Assembly: GCA_031772625.1 (NCBI GenBank)
Contig: CM062808.1
Coordinates: forward strand, 478,265,655-478,329,654
DNA length: 64,000 bases
Reading direction: 5' to 3'
Source: Pinus tabuliformis
Lineage: Eukaryota > Streptophyta > Pinopsida > Pinales > Pinaceae
The notes below the pieces were generated by a model that saw only the letters and a program-made list of their open reading frames with translations, was not told where the DNA came from and did no database searches. This document shows, piece after piece, positions 35,289 to 47,900 of the stretch (the stretch's first letter is position 1; every line of letters starts with the position of its first letter). Position numbers and translations under genes: made by a program.

Positions 35289-36797
35289 TGTTAGCGCACT
35301 AGATAGTAACAAACCTAGGATTTGTGACATAGTGGCAAACAAAGACTTCCTTAGCATCTTCCCTTTAGGAAACACCCACGAAGTGAGTGAAGTCTCACCT
35401 GAGATGCTAATGGGTAACTGTTGGAACCAAATTTCTAGAGTTTGACAAGATTTTCTTATGGCTGTAACCTGCTTCTCCTAACTGACATATACTCCAACAC
35501 TCCACCACTGTTGCGCAGAACACATAGTGCCACACAATGGTTATTCCATCCCCCACGCAAGTCTATATTGATCATGCGAGGCGTGAGTCCTTTGACATGG
35601 AATTCATATGATATAACCCATTCAACCCCAGACACTAACATATATGTGACAATTAGATAGCTACAATTGACACATGAGACCGACTGGCACTCCAGACTTT
35701 ATTCGTAAAGCGACATGTGTGCTCATTCAACTAGGTTTAACAAGTATAACACTACGGGTCCATACCAAACAGATCGTCACCATAAAACACCACCTTGAAA
35801 CATACCGACATTATGAACATGAGGATTAATTCACAAAGCTATAAACCATTAACAATAGTATAAATAAGCAACATAAAACAAGTAAAACCATAGTTTACTA
35901 TATATAACAATTACATAGTTGTGAGATTCATCCAAAAATTCATACAATTATGCATAAAAAAGAGTTCAAAGGTTTTCCCAAACAACAATTCATAATTATC
36001 AAAAGATTACAACAATTTCTCCAACAATAATTCACATATATATTAGCAGAGAAGGAAAAATACCCAAAGTTACATACACCAATTACCAGGCTCTCCAGCC
36101 ATCTATGGCAACATTCGACATCACCAATGGCTCGACCATAAACCACATATAACAAAATAGTATAAAATAACTAAAACCCTTACAATGTTGCTACTAATTA
36201 GTGATAGACTCAACCACGACTCCCTGATTGCATCAAAATGGCATGGTACAGTGACCAACTCTGGACTTCAACTTATTGTAACACTTCTGATTGATGACCA
36301 ACAACCAACCCTCACTTGGTCTTTGATCGACTATTATATAACTTGTGGAATTCTCTTGAATCCTCGTACCTTCTCGCCTTCTCAGTCCAGCTGTCTTGAA
36401 GGCCATTCAGATATTTCCCTTGATTCCTCCTGAGTTGTCCCATGTGTGGCATAACTGTCCAAAATATCTCCCGCCCTTGTTCGGCTCCACTCTACTTCTT
36501 CTTCCCCATTTCCTAAATATCTCCAACAACCTTTTCACCTTGACCTCCTTGTTCAACTCCTTCCCCTATAAGATCATAATGACTTACATTCTCTACATGC
36601 ATCTTTCGTTCCCACTAACCATTGTCCTCTTATTGTGCGACATTCACCTTCAGCGCACGCCAACCACTGCATCAGCCCTATTCTATACTCCTGCTTACTG
36701 CAGAATCCCTTGGCTGTGCTTCACCTTATCCCCTTCGCACTCCTCATTACTATTGTGCGGTCCTATTATGCCAAAAAAAAAAAAACTGTGTCCCAAC
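35289..36797 (-). repeat. Element C 3' LTR
   Basis: About 1.5 kb; on the minus strand it starts TGTTGGGACACAG at 36797, just after the purine-rich TTAGGGGCC, and ends GTGCGCTAACA at 35289. The last nine bases (GCGCTAACA) are the same as at the corresponding end of insert D. Partner LTR not in the window. Confidence 0.62.
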
Positions 36798-36836
36798 AGG
36801 CCCCTAATAGAAAAATGTGGCTCGACCTCGAGCCAC

Positions 36837-39777
36837 TCATTCCTTCACTGAAGTAATATTCTCTTCAACAACCTTTTGCAAGGTTTCCCATGTTACTTCT
36901 TGTCCTCCTATTTTGACTATTATGTGCTCCGTTTCGGTAGTTGGTTCCCCAATGACTACAACAATGTCCTCGTTGTTTAAAGTTTGCATGTTCTTCAGTA
37001 GTTCACTGAACTCATCCACAATCACCATAACTTGGTCCTGGATATTTTTCCATGGCTTTTTTTCCTCACGGTGCTTGCTAACAGATTACCTAAGTCATGT
37101 TTTGTCGTGAATTTCTGGCCTTCTATCAATAGGGTTCACCTTTGCCATAGTTTGGTCAATTTGGCGGATCTGGTCATTCGTTGCTTATATATGCTCAGTG
37201 ACTCTTCTTAGTACTGGATCCTCAGATGACTTATTCCACAATTGATTGTTTGCTCTGCCACCTCCTGACATTTCCGCTCATATACAACCAATTGTTCCCT
37301 CCTTTGTTGGGTCATTTCCTCTCTTTGTTGATACTCTGATGGCACTTGTGGCTCTTGTCTTGCTTTAACCTCCGTGAGTAATGCCTTCAATCCGTAGATG
37401 GCCTCCTTAATCTTGGTTACCATTTCTTGGGTGGGGGTCATCTCATCTACTGTCCCTTCAATACAATCCTTATAAACTTGGGTGAAGGCACTACGCCATT
37501 CCAGGTTATCATCTTTTAGCTTTTGCTTCTCCTGGTACATTTGTTCCACTGACCTTTGAATTTTCTCCATGTTTGTCTCCATAGCCATGAGTTTGTCTTG
37601 CAACACTTGAGTTGAATTTTGTTGTAGTTGTACTAACTCCTCTAAACTTAGTTTTGAGAGTGCAATCTTAGTATTTGTGCAGGTAGCCATGGATTTCTGT
37701 GCAGGCCCTTCCCAAAGTTCTACTGTGGTGCCTGAAATACTGCATAGCATTCTCGACTACTGGGACGATGAGGCCACATGGTACTGTGATCAAACTTGGG
37801 GCTGCGACCCAAGTGCCACCGAGGACCTTCCCCCTACATCTAAATAAAAAGTTAGTTTAACATCCATCTCTCTTATGAGTTGTTGTAAGTGATCATACGT
37901 GGCTGCAACAACATCCTCTACTTGATCCTCAATGAATTCAAACTCATATTCAATTAGTATAGTTTGTACCGGGGATGCGCAGGTAACTTTTCGCTTCTTC
38001 CTAGGCTTTGTGGTAGAGGCGCTTCATCCCAAACTGCAATTGTCCTCTTGGCATGATAGATTCTTCTTGTGGTTCTGGCTTCAAAACAACTTATGACTAA
38101 GCTTCCTGCTGGTCTTGGCCTGGGGGGTGCCATTAGTTTCCTCTCCACTCGATATCATCTCTAGCTCCGAAGAGTTTTCCTTTGGGATATTCCATGCAGG
38201 GTCCCATGCATCTACTATTATTTGAATCTCATCTGCATTTTATTTGTAGGGTTGATTCTCCCAGGACTTTGTTGGGTCTTATCATGCTAGAACCCAATTG
38301 TAGTGGGGTTTGACCTTGAACTTTGCTGTATCTTTTTATTTATTCACACTTTTATCAGGTATACATGGTGTTTCTTCAATTATTATCTGTATCGCATCCC
38401 ATATAGGAAAAACACAATAATGATGAGCCTTTTGCACTTAGTTTCATTGGGGGCCCACAAATTTTCAAACTTTATCGCTAAAATGGGTTTCACTGTATTT
38501 GCCACCTGCTGAAAATGCTTCAGTTTTCCCCACTTGATAAGAGATATCAGGACAAACAACCAAGAATAATGGAATTTTGTGTTTAATTCCTGAGAATCCA
38601 AGTAGTCTTGCTTAAATTCCTTTAAGAGGAACAGAGCCCAAACAAACCGATACCCCTTGGCACATTGATTTGTTGCTATAATAGCTTTGGCTTGCACTTT
38701 TTTCACTAGAATTTTCATAGAATCTTACAAGTAATAGCCTATGTTGCAAACCTCACAGCTTGGTTTGGTACCCCCCAAAATAAGAAATTCCCAGTACTCC
38801 CTCTTAGTTTTATACTTATCTTTCATGGTCATAGCGAGAGTCTTGTCATTAATGAGTGGCCCTAGATCTTCTCTCTCCATGGAGAGACCAATGATCTTAT
38901 GGATTAACTCAGTGGTAATAGGCATGGGGCAGTTCAACCATAAGTATCCATCATGTACATAAGGAAATAGGAACTTGGTAATGGAAGTTACCTCATCCCC
39001 TCGCCCAAAATGTGGAATAAGAAATAAATTCAAAATACCTGTAGTGTCTAGTTTCTCAACCCATTTCCAGGGCTTCAACTTAGGCATATTGTGCTTGTTC
39101 GACACCAGTTGCATGTAGTCCTGAATATCAGGGTGCCTAAAAGGATCACACAAATCATGGTCAAAGTACTTAATCCTCTACATTAATATTCCTCATTTTT
39201 CCTTGGCAAAGCACCCCAGGGACTAGAGGCAATATTCACATTGTGTATTTGTTCCCCATGGGAGTTGCCATTTCTACTTGAGGTCTTGACAAAGGTGGTG
39301 TATATTTGGGCCCGTATCTACAAACCCACCATTTCCATTAAATACATTGCTTTGACACTCCTCTCTCAGCGTGTATCTTCTAGTATCAGCTCATAGGGTT
39401 TCTTCTTTGGGGTTACCTTACTTTTGACTGCCTTATTTTTCATCTCTTCTGGTAGGGATAAGCGACACTTTGAAGACATCTTTCGCTCCATTTTTATTGG
39501 GTTCTCTTCTTTCATCTTGGTCTTCCTATTTTATTTTCTCAGTTTTCTCCCTTCTTTTGGCCCTCGTCTCCTCCTTAGATCTTTTTGCAATGCAACTCTT
39601 GGTTTATGGCTTCCTCAATGTCTGCTAGTACCGTCGACTCACATGCACTTCACCCACTTGTCCATCTCCTTACTCCAAGGCATCACGTCCCTCTAATTTC
39701 ATCAATTGACATGCTCTATGATCACAACAATTATCTTCCTGTGGTATGTGAATAGGACAACCATCTTTCCCTACCAT
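36837..39777 (-). pseudogene. Accessory coiled-coil protein gene of element C
   Basis: Read right to left from an ATG near 39777 (MVGKDGCPIHIPQEDNCCDH). A basic stretch follows (about 39640-39400, Lys/Arg-rich). The globular domain spans about 39153-38383, with WKWVEKLDTTGILNLFLIPH, PITTELIHKIIGLSMEREDL and FHYSWLFVLISLIKWGKLKH. Then comes a coiled coil (about 37690-37210, ELVQLQQNSTQVLQDKLMAM and KIQRSVEQMYQEKQKLKDDN) and a short tail near 37028-36837. The layout, domain with an 'I..IIGL' box then coiled coil, matches the accessory genes at the left edge and in insert D, though the wording is more distant. Function unknown. Fossil with several breaks. Confidence 0.6.
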
Positions 39778-40157
39778 AATTATGATTCCTTTAATAGTAG
39801 CTTCCTTGTACAACCCTAATTTGCTTCATAGTTATTGTCTACTTACCCAAAGCACATTCATTCACTAGCTGTCACGTCTTCTTTCCCATTACATCACTGC
39901 CCATTATTCCTCATCCACCACAACCAAATTGACACAATCATGACCCCTCCTAGCCATGATTTTGATACCGTTTGGCTAGTCACATCAACTCTCTCTGTGA
40001 GTTACCCTAGATATGGGCGCCCCCAACACGACACACTAACTGACCTACCTCTTTGCTGGTGCAACGATATGTTCCTCCAAAGATTAATACCATTAGATAT
40101 CTTTAGCCTAATATCTTTCTTTTTCTAAATTTCCTAATTCCTACTCTAGTCTACCTT

Positions 40158-40167
40158 ATTTATATAC
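40158..40167 (-). promoter_or_regulatory. TATA-like site between pol and accessory gene of element C
   Basis: TATATAAATA on the minus strand, about 50 bases after the end of the integrase region and 380 bases before the accessory ATG. A GTAAGT donor-like site lies at 39846. Could be a promoter for a separate accessory transcript, or chance in AT-rich DNA. Confidence 0.35.
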
Positions 40168-40217
40168 AACTGGAATAATGGTGTCTTATACCCTCTATCC
40201 ATGGTGCATTGAAGCTT

Positions 40218-41390
40218 AGTTGTCCCTATAAAGTTTCAAATGATACCCATTCATGAAACCTTTGTGAGATGTACCATCCATATTATTCAGCTACACTGTG
40301 CCACCATTTGTCACATGTTGAATCACATTCAGTCCCATCCAGTGAATCCAAAAGTTTCCCAAATGTTTCAATAACTTGCTATCATATAACAACACCAAGT
40401 ATCCCTCATGAAATGTTTTATTCTTGACCATCCAGTCATGCCATGCCCTATCTTGGGCCTTTTGCACTTCCTGGTGGAAACTTGCTAACACCCGATCTTC
40501 TTCCAACTGCAATGAATCCTGCAACCGCTTTTCCATAGCTTCAGATTCTGTCATGTGAGTGGCTAGCGCAAAGCACAGACTAGGCACAAGGAACTCCATC
40601 GACATGAAAACTTCCATCCCATACACTAATCAGAATGGATTTTTCCCAATTAACCTTTTACACGTAGTGCGGTATGCCCATAAAAAATTCAGGGATTCTC
40701 CTGTCCTAGTCATCGCGTTGTATATTACATAACTTGATGAGCATTGTTTCCATAATTTTGTTGAAAGCCTATGTTGTATCATTATCTTGGGGGTGATATG
40801 GGGTACTCTTCTGATGATAAATCTCAATTTTTTTCGTTGGTGTTGTTATGGTCTGATTTAGAAAATGCATCCCCTGACCATCATCAAAATTTAGGGGCAC
40901 CCAAATCTAGTTACCGCTTGATCAAACAGGAACCACACAACATCTCCATGCTACAATCCTTCACTGGTGTAGCTTCAACCCACCTTGTTAAATAATATAT
41001 AGTGATGATAATATACTGCACACCAGTCCTCTTTGCTAGTGGATTAAATGGTCCAAAAAAGTTAATATCCCACTTATTGAATGACTGTAGAATGAGTTAG
41101 GGGTTTAATGGCATTTATTCTCATCGAGATGGTCTTCCTACCATTTGACATATATTGTAGTTCCTGCAGTACTCCTTGGCATCAACATGTATGGTGGGCC
41201 ACCATAGCCCAACCCTTAAAATCTTCTGTGTGGTAGCTCTACCTACGTAGTGACCCCCTATGACTCCGACATGAGCATCGACCAAATTCATAGGTTGCTC
41301 ATGCTCCATGACACACCTCAATAAGATTCCAACATCCCCCAGTTTATACATTTCCCCTATGATCAACTCATAAATTATGACCTTGACCAT
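40218..41390 (-). pseudogene. Element C integrase
   Basis: Zinc-binding part (41390-41121): VDAHVGVIGGHYVGRATTQK, LWWPTIHVDAKEYCRNYNIC. The core (about 41100-40640) is decayed but shows AYRTTCKRLIGKNPF at its end. C-terminal part (40626-40218): MEFLVPSLCFALATHMTESE, FHEGYLVLLYDSKLLKHLG and NGGTV, ending near MNGYHLKLYRDN. Tat-like, close to element H. Fossil. Confidence 0.75.
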
Positions 41391-41399
41391 GACCTACTT

Positions 41400-43375
41400 C
41401 TGCACCACGGTGTATCCTTCTAGTGCCACTCCAGTACTCAGAAACTGCGCAATATTTGCAAAGTAATCGTCTACCATATTTACTGCGAACAATTGCACAT
41501 ACGGGAAATTGTCTTCCAATTTTTGTGCTTCTTCTGTTGAAGTCAGATGCAACAGGTGATCCAGCCCCAGATTTAGTCTCCCAGGTTTGACTACTACTTG
41601 AAAATCATACTCCTAGAAGTATAACAACCATCGTCAAATCCTCTCCCCCAACATAGGCTTGTTAACTAGGTACTTTAAAGATGAATGATCTGTGCATAGT
41701 TTAAATTTGTTACCAATAGATAATATCGAAATTTTTGGAGGGAGTATACCATCACTAGCCCTTCTCTTTTGGTTATAGTGTAGTTCTATTCGACCATTGA
41801 CAACTTGCAACTAGAAAAAGCGATAGGGTGGTCGACCCATGCCTCTCCTAGCTAAGCCAAGATTTCTCCTAATGCGAACAAAGAAGCATCAACTTGCACA
41901 TGGAACTATTTGATCCAATCCAAGAAGACTAGGATTAACGTCGAAACCATTCTTTGTTGGAAAGTGTACAAGGTTCGTTGGCACTCCTCAGTCCATTGAA
42001 ACTCTACTCCCTTCTTCAATAACCTTTCCATAGGTATTGTGATCTTTGCATACCCCTGTATAAATTTTTGATAAGATCCTGTGTGGCCTAAGGTGGATCT
42101 TAGTTGTCGCACTATATTAGGAGGCGACATATCTACAATAACGATAATCTTTGTTGGGTCTACCAATAACCCCTGTTTACATATGAGGTGTCCCAACATG
42201 ATATCAAAAGGGGCACAAAATACACATTTCTTAGTATTTAAGGAAATCTACAATTGCCTAAACTTGTCCAACATCAAGTGCAACACCTCAATATTCTTTT
42301 TCAACAGACTAAACACCATCCAATCATCTAGATAAACTTATAAAAATTTGTGCATAAATTCCTTAAATGATTCTACCACTATCCTGGAGAAGATTGCTGG
42401 TGCATTTTTTAGACCAAATGACATCACCGTGTATTGGAAACAACCCCACTCCATTGCGAAAGTGTCTTTATGCCGATCCTCTTGGGCAATCTGCACTTGG
42501 TGATACCCCAAAAATTCATTAGTGAAAGAGTATGCCTTCTATCCCCCTAAATTTTCCAGAATGTCATCGGTGAATAGGATATGAAAGGGATCATGCACAA
42601 ACACATCATTAAGCTTCCACAGATCTACATAAATCTAGATTTCACCTATTTTCTTATTCAAAACCACCATTGGACTAACCCACTCTAATTCATTCATTGG
42701 CTCAATGATCCCTGCCTTCAACATCTTCTCCAGATCCTACTTGACCTTCTCCTTGTAAATAGGATTCAACCGATACGGTCTTTTCTTTACTGGCATTATG
42801 TCAGGCCCGAGAGGGATTCTCACCTCTCCTAATTCCCCCACAATCTCCTTCATTTCTTCAAATGTATTGGGGAACAGATCTTGGTATTAGTAAAACAAGT
42901 CCAAAACTTTTTCAATAATATCCTCATCCCAATAATCTCCGATGGTAGCCAACTTGGGTCGTTTTTCAGTCACGATATGAATCTTATTTGTATTAATTAG
43001 TTGTGCATATTCCCTGCAAAAAATGACGGTCCATTGACTGCATGCTCACCTTCGACTTTTGGAATATGGATATTCTGGGGACCCTCATCATCATCTCCTC
43101 CCTTTTCTGCCATGTTGTAACATTGCAAGAACTCTTGTAGCCACTACAAGTGTTTATGGGCATAACATAATGGTCCATCCCTTATTAGGAGTGGCTAATT
43201 GTCCGCATATATTTTCCATCGCAATACCCTTAGAGCTTCCTCTAGTGTTGGTTCTCTGTCTTGAAAACGAAATGTCACTCGAAAGTTTTGTGCCATCTTA
43301 CCCTAATCCTGGGTTCTTCAATCCACCTCCAACTCAATATACCAATTAGCTGGGATGACATTCAGGGTGTGAATG
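41400..43375 (-). pseudogene. Element C RT, RNase H and preceding part of pol
   Basis: RT-like wording runs from about 42790 to 41910: RPYRLNPIYKEKVK-like near 42760, WGCFQYTVMSFGLKNAPAIF near 42450-42390, then MLGHLICKQGLLVDPTKIIV, RQLRSTLGHTGSYQKFIQGY and EFQWTEECQRTLYTFQQRM. RNase H is faint between 41900 and 41580. The stretch 42800-43375 corresponds to the linker before RT. Fossil with many breaks. Confidence 0.7.
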
Positions 43376-44283
43376 TGTTGAAGAATGTAAGTAGTGTCAG
43401 TATTCATAATTGTACTTGAGTCATGATGTAATATAGTTGTCAAAAGAAAGAAAATTAAATTTTATTATGAAAGAAAAATAATTTATTAAGCATGGGTTTA
43501 ATGCTTTATTATTTTATTTCTATGTCAAATCCTCCATTGTAGGCTTCTAGGGTTTATGTCAAGAGTCCTTGTCCATGTCATCATGTAATAGATCCTTCTT
43601 GGGATTTTTAGTTCAAGAAAGAAAATTATTTTGATGTAAAATAAGTCATCTAGGCCTCCTACATCAAGACGGCCTCAAGGAAGGCAACTCAGCCTAATTG
43701 GGAGCCAAAATCCACTATTTAAAGGCAATAAATCAATCTCATTTGAAACACAAGACAAGTAAGTTCGATCTACAATAGCTAGAGAAGAAAAGAATGAGTG
43801 AAATTCCCAAGGAGGAGGATAAAACCCTAGCGAATAAGGAAAATTTTGTCTAGCAAGAAGAAGCCAAATTTCTCTCTTTTCTGCCACATGTGCAAGTTTC
43901 TGGGTTGTTGTTGGAGGGCCGAAATTCTAGGTTGTTGCTGGGTTGAAGCCATTTGACAAAAGGAGGCTGCTGAAGTCTCAATAATCGTTCTAGAAGGTTG
44001 ACTTGGTGGAGTGAGGAAGGTCTTTTGGTCTAATCTAAAGTCTTGGATTGTATCAATTGATTTGAATCTACTAGTGGAAGAGTTTGACTGGGTTTTCCCC
44101 TTCATAGGGGTTTTAGCCCCGACTGAGTGCCTATATCTGGTGTCCTTGAACTTCATGCTTTTTTGATGATTTATTGATGAGAAGAAGATAAATAAGAACA
44201 TAAATAAAGCTAATATGAATATAAGAATATCACAAGTAATTGTCAATATAATAAAACCTCTCTGCCTTTCTGATTTTCTAACA
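43376..44283 (+). repeat. Element G 5' LTR
   Basis: About 0.9 kb from TGTTGAAGAATG to TTTTCTAACA, directly followed by the primer site. It has a TATA-like box TATTTAAAGG at 43716-43725 and Copia-like AT-rich ends. The left boundary is judged from the end of element C's readable sequence. Confidence 0.45.
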
Positions 44284-44295
44284 TAATACTAGAGC
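44284..44295 (+). other. Element G primer-binding site (degenerate Met-tRNA type)
   Basis: TAATACTAGAGC, 8 of 12 matches to TGGTATCAGAGC, directly after the LTR end and followed by TAAGG as in many Copia elements. Confidence 0.5.
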
Positions 44296-44394
44296 TAAGG
44301 TAAAAGAAGAGAAAAAGGCATCTTGAAGATCTATTGAATGAGGGAAGGATAAAAAGAAACGTTTCAATACAAGTTAAAAAGAAGGAGACTTATT

Positions 44395-44805
44395 GAAGCG
44401 ATGAATCTACATCTATAAAATATATGACAAATTCACTGAAGACAAAGAATAAGTTAGAAGGAGCCACTAACTATAGAGCATGGAAGAAGAGGATGGATCT
44501 CATCCTTGAAAAACATAAAGTATTGGATTTTTTTCCAAGGAAAGGTGAAGGAACCCACAAATGATGTATGAAAGGAAAAATATAAGGAGATAAACATCTT
44601 ATCTATGATTCTTATTGTAGATGGAGTAAAGGGAAACTTAATTCCCTATATATCCAATATAGACACTGCAAAAGGGGCATATGAAGCTCTTTCCAAACTA
44701 TTCACCATCAAGAACATTGGACAACTTGATAATCTCAAGAATGAACTAAGAACAATGAATATGAAAAAATATGACACTGTATCTTCATATTTGTGAGGAT
44801 CTCCC
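44395..44805 (+). pseudogene. Element G Copia gag, first part
   Basis: Copia Gag N-terminal half: LEGATNYRAWKKRMDLILEK near 44455-44515, KEKYKEINILSMILIVDGVK near 44570-44630 and KGAYEALSKLFTIKNIGQLD near 44670-44730. This is the UBN2-type Gag fold of plant Copia elements. It stops at the insertion of element F. Confidence 0.72.
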
Positions 44806-45288
44806 TGTAGGTTTTAACCCCGTACAGAAATTACCTGCATATGAATTCTAGAACACAGAAAATAAACAATGCGAGAGCATAACACATAAAACACATATAC
44901 ACAAATCTTTTCCCTTTGATCCCAAAATTGAGACTACCAACTTGACTTTTCATTATGTTCCTTTCAATGTTACAATACATATTTGTACATGCTGAAGCAT
45001 CCAATACCATGGAACAAAAACCATCGTGTCCAAAACCATGGACTGAAAACCATAGGTAGGTGCGCCCAACCTAATATAGGGTCCAATTTTTTTTTCCCTG
45101 GGGCGCTGCCCTGGACCCCGTAGAGGGGAGCTACCTGCCCCCCTCAAACCCCGCAGACAAGGGGGGCTGCCACCCCCCCGTGACCCCCCCGCTGCGTAAT
45201 CAATGCAAAAAAGGGGGGGCTCCACCCCCCCTCTACCCCCGGTTCACTAAGTCAGCTAGTCATGGAAAGAATATAACACAACCCAACA
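44806..45288 (-). repeat. Element F 3' LTR (with GC-rich insert)
   Basis: On the minus strand it starts TGTTGGGTTGTG at 45288 and ends AACCTACA at 44806. It carries about 220-230 bp (roughly 45050-45260) absent from the other LTR. This block is very rich in C and G runs, with paired runs such as CCTGGGGCGCTGCCCTGG, AAGGGGGGCTGCCACCCC and AGGGGGGGCTCCACCCCC that would fold as hairpins. Confidence 0.88.
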
Positions 45289-45337
45289 TTCTCCCACTTG
45301 TTGTTTTCTTCCCACGGGGGGCCACAGGAGAGCTTAG

Positions 45338-46138
45338 TCATTCATCTAGCCCTGAAATACCCATTGTTTCTCTACACCAAGAGAACTTCTCAGAACTCAC
45401 AAATTTTGTCAATGCATCTACAGTATTCTTCAAAGTGTCCACCTTTACCAGCAACACCTTTTTGTCTTCTATCATATCCCTCACAAAGTGATACTGAACA
45501 TCAATGTGCTTTGTCTTTGAATGGTAAGCAGGGTTCTTTGCCAAGAAAATTGCAATTTGGCTATCACAACCTTTCTTTATAGCTCCCTGTACTAACCCCA
45601 TACTTGAACACAATCTCTGCAACCAAACTGCTTCCTTGCTTACATGAGTGGCTGCCATGTATTCTGCCTCTATAGTTGATAGTGCCACTACAAATTGTTT
45701 CTTACTCATATAACTTACTGCACCTCTAAATGGGTTAAACACATACCCACTTGTAGATCTTCTCTGATCTAGATCTCCAACCCAGTTTGCATCAACAAAG
45801 CCATGAATATCCAACACTTTGTCCAATCCCGGTCTTCCTTGGTAGCACAAACCATAATCACTAGTGCCATGCAAATACCTGAAAACCCGCTTCACTGCTG
45901 TCCAGTGCTCCTTCCCTGGTTTCAACATAAACCTACTCAATACTCCCACTACATGTGCAATGTCTGGTCTAGTATAGACCATCACATACATCAGGCTACC
46001 GATTGCACTTACATATGGAACACGGGACATATCCTCTTCCTCTTCTTGTGCCTTGGGACACTGTTCAACAGATAACTTTACACCTACAGGAATAGGAACC
46101 TTCACTGGTTTACTATCTTGCATATTAAACCTCTGCAA
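45338..46138 (-). pseudogene. Element F RNase H
   Basis: Copia RNase H region: GSLMYVMVYTRPDIAHVVGV, WTAVKRVFRYLHGTSDYGLC, GFVDANWVGDLDQRRSTSGY, ALSTIEAEYMAATHVSKEAV and NPAYHSKTKHIDVQYHFVRD. Well preserved over its whole length, ending in the Copia C-terminal tail close to the purine tract. Confidence 0.9.
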
Positions 46139-46168
46139 TATTGTCTCGACATAGTTCCTCTGATTTAA

Positions 46169-46855
46169 CTAGAGCTTTCTCTTTGCCCGATCTCTTTTAA
46201 TTTCCATGCCCAAAATATAGTTTGCAACACCAAGATCTTTCATGTCAAATTTGGAGGACAATTGGGTCTTAAAATCCTGGATAATTTCTTTGTCATTTCC
46301 AACCAACAACATATCATCCACATACAAGATGAGATAAATAACACGGTCACCAATAAATTTAAAATACACATAGTGATCTGCTTTGCTTCTGGTGAAGCCA
46401 AGTCCCCGTATAAATGTATCAAATTTTTGCTACCACATCCTTGGTGACTATTTTAATCCATATAGAGACTTCTTTAAATTGCATACTAGTTCTTTCTTAC
46501 CCTTCACTGCAAAGCCTTCAGGTTGCTTCATGTAGATTTCCTCTTCCAAATCCCCATGAATAAATGCTGTCTTCACATCCATCTATTCTACCTCAAAATC
46601 AAAAGTAGCAGCAATAGATAAAAGTAATCTAATAGAGGTTACCTTGGCAATAGGAGAAAAAATATCACCAAAATAAATTCCCAACACCCGGGAATAACCT
46701 TTTGCTACCAACCGAGCTTTGTATTTCTCCACCTTTCCTTTTGCATTTGTCTTCTTCTTGAACACCCATTTGCTGCCAACGGGTTTCCTTCCAGCCAGCA
46801 ACTCCACCAGCTCCCAAGCCTCATTTTTGTGCAAAGATGCCATTTCATCAACCAT
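46169..46855 (-). pseudogene. Element F reverse transcriptase
   Basis: Copia RT: MASLHKNEAWELVELLAGRK, GSKWVFKKKTNAKGKVEKYK, ARLVAKGYSRVLGI, IFSPIAKVTSIRLLLSIAAT, then YLILYVDDMLLVGNDKEII (catalytic YVDD) and FDMKDLGVANYILGMEIKRD. In the family it copies the element RNA. Fossil. Confidence 0.9.
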
Positions 46856-46989
46856 GGCCTCTTTCTAGAGTTTGCCATCCTCTGAATCTACTGCTTCCTT
46901 CACAATTATGGGATCATCATTAGTAATAGATAAAGCAAAATTTGAACAGAAAGCACATGGAATATACCTTTCTGGCTGCCTTCTTTTTT

Positions 46990-47900
46990 GAACTGATCTT
47001 CTCACACGCGGAGTTTATGGCTCTTCATCTTCTGATTCCTTCTCTACTGTTGAGTCTGATTCTTCCTCCTTTAGCTCAAACCCTATCTTCTCAGGTTCCT
47101 TTGCTTGGACTTCATGTTTAATAACATCTTTCACCTCTCTGAACACCAATCTCGATTGTACACAACCTTCCTTGTTACTGGGTTCCAAATCTTATAACCA
47201 TTTAAACCATCCTTATACCCAATAAAGATGCACATTTTAGAGTTACTATCCAACTTGGTTCATTTCTCCTTTGGAACATGTACATATGAATCACATAAAT
47301 ACCCTCAGATGTGAAAGAGAGGGTTTCTTACCAGTCCATACCTCTTATGGAGTTTTATCCTCCAACACTGATGAAGGTGATCTATTGACCAGGTAACATG
47401 CTGTCTCCACCACCTCTACCCAGAATTCCTGTCCTAACCCGGCACCACTGAGAATGCTTCTTGCCCTTTCCATCAATGTCTTGTTCATTCTTTCTACAAC
47501 TCCATTTTGCTGAGGTGTATATGGAGTAGTCTTCTGTCATGCTATACCACATTTCTTACAGAGTTCTTCAAATTCCTTACTGCAAAACTCTCCATCGTTA
47601 TTTGTCCTCAACACCTTTATCTTCTTCTCTGCCTGGTTTTCCAGAAGAGCCTTAAATTCTTTAAACCTATCGAAGACTTCATATTTCTTATTAAGGAAAT
47701 ATATCCATGTATTCCTCGAGAAGTCATTTATAAATGATACATAGTACATAGACTTACCTAGTGATGGAACCTTCACAGGTCCAAACACATCACTGTGCAC
47801 AAGCTCTAATATCTGTTTTTCCCTCTTACCCCCAGAGGGGAAACTCATCCGATTCTACTTCCCATATACACAATTTTCACAGAAATCAAAATCCAGAGAG
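46990..47900 (-). pseudogene. Element F integrase
   Basis: Integrase core: LELVHSDVFGPVKVPSLGKS, YYVSFINDFSRNTWIYFLNK and LRTNNDGEFCSKEFEELCKK, carrying two of the acidic catalytic positions. Further down, NGVVERMNKTLMERARSIL-like wording near 47510-47450 and a Glu/Ser-rich linker near 47100-46990 precede RT. Placed before RT, as in Copia. Fossil. Confidence 0.82.

Larger units (their letters stand above)
35289..43375 (-). mobile_element. Element C: Ty3/gypsy (Tat-like) with accessory gene downstream of pol
   Basis: Read right to left: protease/RT from about 43.37 kb, RNase H, integrase (ending about 40218), a TATA-like site, the accessory coiled-coil gene (39777-36837) and the 3' LTR (36797-35289). 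The 5' part is cut off by Copia element G. Pol wording is close to element H. It inserted into element K's gag; the five bases before it are AGGAT. Only about 440 bases separate pol from the accessory gene, with no LTR between, so here they belong to one element. Broken, with many breaks. Confidence 0.78.

Noticed and set aside
36396-36851. Membrane-like protein on the plus strand
   Set aside because: Shadow frame in element C's 3' LTR with low-complexity hydrophobic wording and no family match.
44953-45225. Gly/Pro-rich protein in element F LTR
   Set aside because: It is a translation of the GC-rich hairpin block of the LTR, absent from the other LTR.
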